This document shows, in pieces, positions 25,562 to 33,700 of a stretch of 64,000 bases of DNA. Positions within the stretch are counted from its first letter, which is position 1, and each line of letters opens with the position of its first letter. The translations under genes were made by a program, and so were the position numbers. Source of the DNA: Pseudomonas sp. CC120222-01a (GTDB lineage Bacteria > Pseudomonadota > Gammaproteobacteria > Pseudomonadales > Pseudomonadaceae); assembly GCF_003097235.1 (NCBI RefSeq), contig NZ_QEQQ01000017.1:1-64000 (forward strand), read 5' to 3'. The notes beneath the pieces were generated by a model that made no database searches, was not told where the DNA came from, and worked only from the letters and a program-made list of their open reading frames with translations.

Positions 25562-26877
25562 ACGCTCCCGTTCCTGGTGCACTCGAGCAACTGCTGGCCC
25601 ATTACCTGAAGCTCGAACGCCAGGCCCGGTCTGCGCCCTCGGTGGAAGAGCTGGCTTTCAGCATGGTCAACGACAGTCAGCCGCTGTTCGGCTACCGCCA
25701 TGGGGCACTGTTGATCGCTGGCAAGGTCCGCGCGCTGACCGCTGTCAGCGCGGTCGAACCGAACGCGCCGTTCGTGGTGTTCGTTGAGCGGGTGGCCAAG
25801 GCGCTGGCGGCTGGCGAGCGTTTTGCCCTGCCGGGGATCGTGCCTGCGCAGGACCTGGACCAGGCCTGCCGTGATGACTGGCAGGCGCTGTCCGCGGCGC
25901 ATGGTTTCTGGCTGCCGTTGAAGGACCGCCAGGGCGAGGTCTTCGGTGGGCTCTGGCTGGCCCGCGACATGCCCTGGACCGAGGCAGAACAAGCGTTGCT
26001 GGCGCAACTCGGTGACTGTTACAGCCACGCATGGCTTGCCCTGCAGCCTGGCAAGCCGTGGCGCCTGCGTTGGCCGGCACGGGCCCGCTGGGCCTTGGCT
26101 GCAGCACTGTTGCTGGTGCTGCTGGTGCCGGTGCGCCAGTCGGTGTTGGCCCCGGCCGAAGTGGCGCCGCGCAATGGGCAGGTGGTCGCCGCGCCGCTGG
26201 ATGGTGTGGTCGCCGATGTTCTGGTCAAGCCGAATCAGCCGGTCAAGGCCGGCGAGGTGCTGGTGCGTTTCGATGCCACCACCCTCAAGGCCCAGGCCGA
26301 TGTCGCCGAACGTACCCTGGGCGTGGCCGAGGCGGAGTTCAAGGCCAACACCCAGCGCGCCTTCTCCGATAGCGACTCCAGTGCGCGCCTCGATCTGCTG
26401 GCCGCCCGGGTCGAGCAGAAGCGTGCCGAGCGTGATTACGCCCGTGATCTGCTGGCGCGCACCGACGTGCGTGCCGAGCGCGACGGCATAGCCGTGTTCG
26501 CCGATGCCCAGCGTTATATCGGCAAGCCGCTGCGCACTGGCGAACGCCTGATGGAAATCGCCAACCCGGCCCAGGCCGAACTGCGCATCGAACTGCCGGT
26601 TGCCGATGCCATTGGTCTGGAGAAGGGCGCTGAAGTCGCGCTGTTCCTCGACAGCGATCCGCTGCACCGGCACAGCGCCGTACTCGAGCGCGCCGCTTAC
26701 CAGGCGCAGAACACCCCGGCCGGGCAGCTCGCCTATCGCCTCGATGCCCGCTTCGAGAACGCACCACCACGCATCGGCCTGCGCGGCACCGCCAAGGTGT
26801 TCGGTGATCGCGCGCCGCTGGCCCTGTATCTGCTGCGCCGGCCCCTGGCGGCCCTGCGCCAGGCGGTGGGCCTGTGA
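25558..26877 (+). CDS. Inner-membrane HlyD-type adaptor with extra N-terminal cytoplasmic domain
   Basis: A 439-residue protein in three parts. Residues 1-165 form a cytoplasmic, possibly GAF-like domain (LFGYRHGALLIAGKVRALTAVSAVEPNAPFVVFVERVAKAL...HGFWLPLKDRQGEVFGGLWLARD). Residues about 180-200 are one membrane helix (WALAAALLLVLLVPV). The rest is periplasmic HlyD: lipoyl half VVAAPLDGVVADVLVKPNQPVKAGEVLVRFDATT, a coiled coil, and a beta-barrel tail. Ordinary HlyD proteins lack the 165-residue front. It overlaps genes on both sides (ATGA, TGATG) and so is coupled to the M50 fusion. Confidence 0.85.
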   Translation: MNAPVPGALEQLLAHYLKLERQARSAPSVEELAFSMVNDSQPLFGYRHGALLIAGKVRALTAVSAVEPNAPFVVFVERVAKALAAGERFALPGIVPAQDLDQACRDDWQALSAAHGFWLPLKDRQGEVFGGLWLARDMPWTEAEQALLAQLGDCYSHAWLALQPGKPWRLRWPARARWALAAALLLVLLVPVRQSVLAPAEVAPRNGQVVAAPLDGVVADVLVKPNQPVKAGEVLVRFDATTLKAQADVAERTLGVAEAEFKANTQRAFSDSDSSARLDLLAARVEQKRAERDYARDLLARTDVRAERDGIAVFADAQRYIGKPLRTGERLMEIANPAQAELRIELPVADAIGLEKGAEVALFLDSDPLHRHSAVLERAAYQAQNTPAGQLAYRLDARFENAPPRIGLRGTAKVFGDRAPLALYLLRRPLAALRQAVGL

Positions 26878-28973
26878 TGCTGCCGGCGCTGCGCCCCGAC
26901 TTGCAGCTTTCGGCGGGTGCACCGGGGCTCGACGGCTCGCCCAACTGGACGCTCGCCGATCCGTTGCGCGGGCGTTATTTCAAGCTCGGTGCGCCGGCCA
27001 TGCGCTTGTTGCGCCACTGGGCCCTGGGCGATCCGCAGCGGGTGCTGAACGCCGCCAATGCCGAGCCAGGCGTACCCTTGACAGGCGCGGCGGTGGAGGA
27101 GTTGCTGCGCTTCCTGCGCGGGAATGACCTGGTCAGCGCGGTGGATGAAGAACAGCGCGCCAGCTATGCCGCCAAGGCAGCTGCCCAGCGCCAGGGCATC
27201 GGGACCCAGTTGCTGCACAAATACCTGTTTTTCCGAGTTCCGCTGTGGCGCCCGGACGCTTTTCTCAATCGCACCTGGCCCTGGCTCGAGCGCCATGGCC
27301 GTAACCTGCTGCGCTATGGCCTGCCGGCCGTGCTGCCGACCGGCCTGTTCCTGGTGATGCGCGACTGGGAGCGCTTTCTTGCGACCTTCCCCCATCTGCT
27401 GAGCCTCGGCGGCATGGCGGCCTTCGCCATTGCCCTGGGCTTTGCCAAGCTCTGCCATGAATTCGGCCATGCCTACATGGCCAAACGCGCCGGTTGCCGG
27501 GTGCCGAGCATGGGCGTGGCGTTCATGGTCCTGTTGCCGATGCTCTATACCGATGTCAGCGATGCCTGGCGCGTGCAGGACCGCCGCACCCGCCTGCTGA
27601 TCGGCGCCGGTGGCGTGCTCGCCGAGCTGATCCTGGCCTGCATTGCCCTGCTGGCGTGGTCGCTGCTGCCGGACGGGGCAGGGCGCACCGCCGCCTTCAT
27701 GCTGGCCAGCGCCACCTGGATCACCACCTTGGCGATCAACGTCAATCCGCTGATGCGCTTTGACGGTTATTTCCTGCTCAGCGATCTGTGGGGGGTCGAT
27801 AACCTGCAGGGGCGCGGGTTCGCCCTGGGGCGTTGGCACTTGCGGGAAAAGCTCTTCGGTTATGGCGAGCCCATGCCCGAGCGCTGGTCGCCGAAGCTGC
27901 GCCGGCGCCTGCTGTGCTGGAGCTATGCCTCGTGGATCTGGCGCGCGGCGCTGTTCTTCGGTATCGCCCTGGCGGTCTATCACCTGTTCTTCAAGGTGCT
28001 GGGCATCTTCCTGATGATGGTCGAACTGGTCTGGTTCATCGGCCTGCCAATCTGGCGCGAATGGCAGCATTGGTGGCAGCACCGGGACAAGGCCCAGCCG
28101 CGCAAGGTGCTGTTGCTCGGTGCCGGTCTCGCCTGGGTGCTGGCCTTGCTGATCGTGCCGTGGCGCAGCGGCGTGGAAGTGCCGGCGATGCTCGAAGCGT
28201 CCCGTTTAAGCGCCTTGCATGCGCCAGCGTCGGCGCGGATTCGCGAGGTGCTGGTCAAGGATGGTCAGCAGGTCGAGGCCAGCCAGGTGCTGATGACCCT
28301 GGAGTCGCCCGACCTCGAAGCGCGCATGGTGATCGGTCGACGCGAGATCGAGATTCTTCAGTTGCAGTTGCGGCGCCAGTCCGCGCGCAGCGAAACCGCC
28401 GCCGACAGCGGCATCCTCGAGCAGCGCCTGGCCGAGGCCGTGGCCGAGTACCGTGGCCTGGCTGCCCAGCGCGAACGCCTGGTGCTGCGTGCCCCCCATG
28501 GCGGGACAGTGCGTGACCTGGCGGACAACCTGGTTGCCGGTCGCTGGGTCGGTGCTGACCTGCCGCTGGCGCAGATTGCAGAAGGTGGCCTGCGCCTTCG
28601 TGGTTACCTGGCCGAAGCCGATCTGTGGCGGGTGGCGCCGGGTGCCGCCGGGCATTTCGTCGCCGATGACGTACTGCGCGATTCCCTGCCGGTGAGCCTG
28701 GCCTCGGTGGATGCCAATGGCGTGGCCTATATCGACCAGGAAGCGCTGATTTCCGAGCATCACGGGCCGATTGCGATCCGCCGTGACGAAGAGAAGAGGG
28801 CGCAGCCGTTGCAAGCGCAATATGGTGCGCAGTTCATGCTCGAAAACAGTGCATTGAACCCGCTTTCACACCCTGTTCGCGGCCTTGTCGTGCTGGACGG
28901 AAAGGGCGAATCGCTGTTGTCCGCCGCCTGGCGACGTATGGCAGCGATCGGGGTTAGAGAAAGTGGATTTTAG
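26877..28973 (+). CDS. PqqD-like/M50 zinc metalloprotease/HlyD fusion membrane protein
   Basis: A 698-residue protein. Residues 1-95 resemble a PqqD-type peptide-binding winged helix (LRPDLQLSAGAPG...WTLADPLRGRYFKLGAPAMRLL). A membrane domain follows with the M50 site-2-protease zinc motif HEFGH (His194, Glu195, His198) and the second metal motif NPLMRFDGYF (Asp296). More helices run to about residue 430, and a C-terminal adaptor portion has lipoyl-like halves (ARIREVLVKDGQQVEASQVLMTLESPD...LRAPHGGTVRDLADNLVAGRWVG). Related proteins serve peptide or bacteriocin export. ATG 26877 is preferred over GTG 26874. It stands where a type I system would have its ABC transporter. Confidence 0.88.
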   Translation: MLPALRPDLQLSAGAPGLDGSPNWTLADPLRGRYFKLGAPAMRLLRHWALGDPQRVLNAANAEPGVPLTGAAVEELLRFLRGNDLVSAVDEEQRASYAAKAAAQRQGIGTQLLHKYLFFRVPLWRPDAFLNRTWPWLERHGRNLLRYGLPAVLPTGLFLVMRDWERFLATFPHLLSLGGMAAFAIALGFAKLCHEFGHAYMAKRAGCRVPSMGVAFMVLLPMLYTDVSDAWRVQDRRTRLLIGAGGVLAELILACIALLAWSLLPDGAGRTAAFMLASATWITTLAINVNPLMRFDGYFLLSDLWGVDNLQGRGFALGRWHLREKLFGYGEPMPERWSPKLRRRLLCWSYASWIWRAALFFGIALAVYHLFFKVLGIFLMMVELVWFIGLPIWREWQHWWQHRDKAQPRKVLLLGAGLAWVLALLIVPWRSGVEVPAMLEASRLSALHAPASARIREVLVKDGQQVEASQVLMTLESPDLEARMVIGRREIEILQLQLRRQSARSETAADSGILEQRLAEAVAEYRGLAAQRERLVLRAPHGGTVRDLADNLVAGRWVGADLPLAQIAEGGLRLRGYLAEADLWRVAPGAAGHFVADDVLRDSLPVSLASVDANGVAYIDQEALISEHHGPIAIRRDEEKRAQPLQAQYGAQFMLENSALNPLSHPVRGLVVLDGKGESLLSAAWRRMAAIGVRESGF

Positions 28974-29067
28974 TCGTGCGATTGTAAGGCGGTTGGGGTA
29001 GGCTGATATCAACTGGCCATGCAAGTAAGCGTGGCTCTCGTCACAATAAAAGCTAGCATGCAAAGTC

Positions 29068-29589
29068 ATGACTACAGGGATGTTCGCATTGATGTCGAAG
29101 CATGCTGTGACCCTCCGTGCCCTGCATCCGGACGATATGGCCTTTATCGAGCGCCTGTATGCCGGTTCGCGCGCCGAGGAGATGGCCCATAGCGGCTGGC
29201 CGGCCGAGCAGATCGCTGCATTTCTCAGCCAGCAATTCAATGCTCAGCATAATTACTATCAAGCCCATTATGCCGATGGGGAATTATTGATCATCGAACT
29301 TGAAGGGCGGCCGATTGGCCGTCTTTATATGTTCTGGGGGCCGACCACCCTCAACGTGATCGATATAACCCTGCTCAGCGAGTTCCAGGGCCGGGGTATT
29401 GGCTCGGCCCTGATCGAAACGCAATTGCGCCGGGCCGATGAGCAAGGCCTGAGAGTTGAACTCTTCGTCGAATCCTATAACCCCGCTCAGCGGCTGTATG
29501 GCCGTCTGGGCTTCTACGTCTGTGGCGATTCCGGGGTTTACCTGAAGCTGCGCCGCGACGCTCGCACTGACTCAAGGAACGTTTCATGA
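29068..29589 (+). CDS. GNAT-family N-acetyltransferase
   Basis: A 173-residue protein (or 165 if the ATG at 29092 is used) with the GNAT core: VTLRALHPDDMAFIERLY at the front, LIIELEGRPIGRLYMFWGP, the acetyl-CoA motif LLSEFQGRGIGSALIETQLRRADEQGLRVELFVESYNPAQRLYGRLGF. The substrate is not indicated. It overlaps the DUF6916-like gene (ATGA) and lies in the export locus between the M50 fusion and the collar protein. Acyltransferases modify some type I secreted proteins, so a role in modifying a partner is possible, but this is inference. Confidence 0.87.
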   Translation: MTTGMFALMSKHAVTLRALHPDDMAFIERLYAGSRAEEMAHSGWPAEQIAAFLSQQFNAQHNYYQAHYADGELLIIELEGRPIGRLYMFWGPTTLNVIDITLLSEFQGRGIGSALIETQLRRADEQGLRVELFVESYNPAQRLYGRLGFYVCGDSGVYLKLRRDARTDSRNVS

Positions 29590-29927
29590 GCGACCCGACA
29601 ATTGCTGCCATTCCCAGCCTGCAGGAACTGCGTGAGGCCGACCCCGAAGGCTTCGTGCTTCAGCTCTCACCGGAGCAGGGCCTGAAGGTCAGGCTGTTGT
29701 CCGTGCGCGAAGGCGTGGCCATGAACCAGGACTACGAATGCTATTCGCTGGCTGTGGTGCTGCCCCTCGGGGTCAGCCTGCCGCAGGCGGTGTTCAATCT
29801 GTTCGGGCCAGGGCGCGAGCTGCCCTGGACATTGATGATGACCCCGGTGTTCCCCGAACCCGATGGCCGTCATGTACTTGAAGCGGTTATCCATCGCCAG
29901 CGGCAGCTGGCTGCGGTTGCAGTCTGA
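29586..29927 (+). CDS. Small DUF6916-like protein
   Basis: A 113-residue protein without signal peptide: FVLQLSPEQGLKVRLLSVREGVAMNQDYECYSLAVVLPLGVSLPQAVFNLFGPGRELPWTLMMTPVFPEPDGRHVLEAVIHRQ. The pattern of a beta-rich core, PQAVF and an ending like YEAVFNR is that of short proteins commonly encoded next to microcystin-dependent (tail-collar) proteins, which I recall as DUF6916. The function is unknown; a chaperone or assembly role for the collar protein is a guess. Coupled to the GNAT gene by overlap and 45 bases before the collar gene. Confidence 0.6.
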   Translation: MSDPTIAAIPSLQELREADPEGFVLQLSPEQGLKVRLLSVREGVAMNQDYECYSLAVVLPLGVSLPQAVFNLFGPGRELPWTLMMTPVFPEPDGRHVLEAVIHRQRQLAAVAV

Positions 29928-29972
29928 GTCACGGAAATCCAAACCACGCTAGTCAACATAAGGAAGAGTCTG

Positions 29973-30644
29973 ATGGCTGATCCATTCCTGGGTGAAATCA
30001 GAATGGTGGGGTTCAACTTCAACCCCTATGGATGGGCGCTGTGCCAGGGTCAGGTCATGTCCCTGAGCCAGAACACGGCACTGTTCGCGCTGCTGGGGAC
30101 CACGTATGGCGGTGATGGTGTGAGTAACTTCGCACTTCCTGACCTGCGCAGCCGTACGCCGGTGGGCTGGGGCCAGGGTAATGGCCTGTCGGTGTATGAA
30201 CTGGGCGAGCAGGGCGGTACCGAGCATGTCACCCAGACACTGACCAACATGCCGCCGCATACGCACCTGCTGAACCTGACCGCGGCCAACAACCTGACCG
30301 CGACCAACAACTTGGGCGGTACCACTGTGCCTCAGGTGGTCAATGCCGACGCAACCAGCGCCACGCCGATCGCGGGCGGCTGCCTGGGCATCGCCAACGA
30401 TGGTACCGGCACCACGTTCCAGATCTATCACAGCGGCAAGGACAACGCTGGCAACCCGCTGCCGCGCGTCGACCTGGCCACGCAGGCGCTCACGGTGACC
30501 GGTACCACCGCTATCGGCGGCTCCACCACCGTGTCCGGGACTGCTTCCGTGACCGGCACCGGTAGCCCGTCCTCGGTGCTGAGCCCGTTCCTCGCGTTGA
30601 ACTTCATCATCGCGCTGCAGGGTATTTTCCCGAGCCGCAGCTAA
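29973..30644 (+). CDS. Phage tail collar-domain (microcystin-dependent protein type)
   Basis: A 223-residue protein with the collar signature at the front (DPFLGEIRMVGFNFNPYGWALCQGQVMSLSQNTALFALLGTTYGGDGVSNFALPDLRSRTPVGWGQG), LGEQGGTEHVTQTLTNMPPHTHLLN, and the closing SPFLALNFIIALQGIFPS. This is the fold of short tail fibre tips and bacterial microcystin-dependent proteins. No other phage tail genes are near, so it is a stand-alone member. The middle, rich in Thr/Gly/Asn, is likely an extended beta structure. It may be exported with, or decorate, the giant protein that follows. Confidence 0.88.
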   Translation: MADPFLGEIRMVGFNFNPYGWALCQGQVMSLSQNTALFALLGTTYGGDGVSNFALPDLRSRTPVGWGQGNGLSVYELGEQGGTEHVTQTLTNMPPHTHLLNLTAANNLTATNNLGGTTVPQVVNADATSATPIAGGCLGIANDGTGTTFQIYHSGKDNAGNPLPRVDLATQALTVTGTTAIGGSTTVSGTASVTGTGSPSSVLSPFLALNFIIALQGIFPSRS

Positions 30645-30733
30645 CGCAACAACCAGCGGTGCCCCGGGGCACCGCCACTTTTTCGAGTGCATTGCCCGAG
30701 CGGGCACTGCGCTGGCTCACCAGGAGGTGCACC

Positions 30734-33700
30734 TTGACATTCATCGAACGACTCTCGCGCAAGTCCGTCCAGCCGTCGCAGCCCGCTGAACCTGGCCAGG
30801 CTCCGCTGTTGATGGCCCTCGAGCCGCGAATCATGTTCGATGCGTCGGTGGCCGTGGTCGCCGAGGATGCCGCTGCGCAGACCACAGCCGATGCGGCCAA
30901 GGACGGCACCTCCAGCAGCGACAGCCAGGCCCCGGCCTCCGCCGGCGAGACGGCGAGCCAGCAACAGGCCTCACAGCGCCAGGAAGTGGTATTCGTCGAT
31001 GGTCAGGTCAACAATGTCGGGCAGTTGCTCGAAGGCCTGTCGGCGAATACCGAAGTGGTGGTCCTCGACCCGGACAAGGACGGCCTGCAGCAGATGGCCG
31101 ACTATCTCAAGGGCCGTGAGAACCTCGACGCCATTCATCTGCTGTCCCATGGTGCTGACGGTACGGTGCAACTGGGCAATGTCTGGCTGGCCAGCAACAA
31201 CCTTGCCGAGCACCACGCGGCGCTGGAGAGCATCGGTGCCGCGCTCAAGGCCGACGGCGACCTGATGATCTACGGTTGCGATGTGGGGCAGGGCGACAAG
31301 GGCCAGGCGTTCATCGACGAACTGGCTGCGATCACCGGCGCCGATGTCGCCGCCTCGGTGGATGAGACCGGTTCTGCAGCCCTGGGCGGCAACTGGAGCC
31401 TGGAGCGCAACAGCGGCAGCATCGAGACCGCCACGCTCAGCATCAACGGCTATGACAGCCTGATGGTCGCCAGCTACTCGGGTGGTACCGTCTCCAGTGC
31501 GCCGGTCCTGGGCACTTCCGGCAACCTGATGAAGTACGTGGTCGGTGACTTCAACGGCGACGGCCGTGCCGACATTCTTTTCCAGGCCTCAGGCAGCAAC
31601 GGGCTCTGGAGTTTCGCCCAGAGCAACAGTGATGGCACCTTCACCATTCTCAGCCAGGCAAACTCGATCTTCGCCGGCCTGAGCCTGGGTGATGCATCTA
31701 CTGGAGGTGCCAACTTCCATGCCGGAGACTTCAACGGCGATGGCCGCATCGACCTGCTCGCCGCGCCCCTGACTGGCCCGACGATGAAGCTCTACATCAA
31801 CAACGGCAGCGGTTTCAGCAGCCAGGACGTGACCGGTCCGAACTTCGGCGTTCGTACCCTGGTGGGCGACTTCAACGGCGACGGCGCCCTCGACATCCTC
31901 TACCAGACCAACGGCAGCGCCTCGGCCTGGGCCCTGGCATTGAACAACGGCAGCGCCACGCCAAGCTTCACCACCGTCACCAGCGCGGACGGGGCCTGGC
32001 CGTTCGGCGGGATCATCATGCCCGACTTCAACGCCTACAACTACAAGGCGGCGGACATCGATGGCGATGGTTTTACCGACCTGATCTACGTTGCCTCCGG
32101 GATGCAGATGAAGTACTTCCGCAACAACAGCGGGGTCTTCGTTGACAGCACTTCCTCGGCGGGCCTGCCGATCACCAGCGTGAGCCGGGCCATCGTCGCC
32201 GACTTCGACGGCGACGGCGACGCTGATATCCTTTATCAGGTCGGCGGCAACGGCACTCTCTTCCGTTACGTGCGTAACGACAACGGCACTTTCGTCGATG
32301 TCGACCAGGCCAGCTCGCCGTTCGCCAACGTGGTCCTGCCCGACATGAGCTCCCAGCAGTTCCGCGTCGGCGATATTGATGGCGACGGCGACCTCGATCT
32401 CGTCGTCACCTCGTCCTCGGCCAACAGCACCAGCATCTTCTACCAGAGCGGCAGCCTGCCCAAACTGGTCAGCTCGACCCCGGCCGATAACAGCCTGAGC
32501 GTCTCCCCAAGTGCCAATATCACCCTGACCTTCGACCAGTCGGTGACCAAGGGTACGGGCAACATCTACATCGTGCGCACCAGCGACAACACGATCATCC
32601 AGACCATCGACGTCAGCAGCAGCGCCGTTGCCGGCATTGGCACCACCTGGACCATCGACCCGCCAGCCGATTTGGTCGACGGCGTGGCCTATGCCGTGCG
32701 TATCGACAATAAGACCTTCGCCAACGCCAACGGCCAGGTTTACAAGGGCATCCAGAACAACACCGCACTGAACTTCAGCGTAGTCGCCGTCGCCGCGCCA
32801 GTGATCGGCAACTTCAATGGCGACGCTGCCAGCTACGTCGAAGGCGCCGCCTATGTGCTGCTCGACTCGGGTAGCAACGCCACCGTCACCGATGCTGACT
32901 CGGCCAACTTCAGCGGCGGCCAGATGACCGTGCAGATCACCACTGGCCTGGCCAGTGGTGAAGACGTGCTGTTCATCCGCAACCAGGGCAACGGGGCCAA
33001 CCTGATTTTCGTGAGCGGCGCCTCGATCATCTACAACGGCCTGGTGGTCGGTACCTTCACCGGCGGCACCAATGGCAACCCGCTGGTGATCACCTTCACC
33101 AACAACGCCAACCCGACCACCGTTTCCGCGCTGGTGCAGAACCTGGCGTACCGCAACGCCAACAGCACCGAGCCGTCGACCACGCCACGTACGGTGTCGG
33201 TCGCCATGAGCGACGGTGCCGGTGGTACCAGTGCCACGGCCACGATCGGCATCGAGATCCATCCGGTCAACGATGCACCGGTGGTCAACATCACCGCGAC
33301 CAACCCGACTTACACCGAGAACGCCGCGGCGGTCCAGCTGTTCACTGGCGCGACGATCAATACCGTCGAGTCGGGCCAGTCGGTGCTGCAGATGGTCTTC
33401 ACCGTCAGCGGCATCGCCAACGGCGCGGCGGAGAAGCTGGTCATCGACGGCACCGACGTGACCCTGGTCCAGGGCACCTCGCTGACCACCTCGATCAACG
33501 GCATCAGCGTCAGCGTGTCGGTGAGCGCCGGCACGGCCACCGTCACTCTGGACAAGGCCGCCGGCCTGTCCACGGCGGCGGCGCAGGCCGTCCTCAACGG
33601 CATGGCCTACCGCAATGACAGCGAGAGTCCGACCACGGCCAACCGGGTCGTGTCCCTGAGCACCGTGAGCGACAACGGCGGGAGCACCGACGGTGGCCAA

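Noticed and set aside
29973..30644. Prophage or tailocin remnant suggested by the tail-collar protein
   Set aside because: No other phage structural, lysis or integration genes are present, and the gene sits in an export locus.
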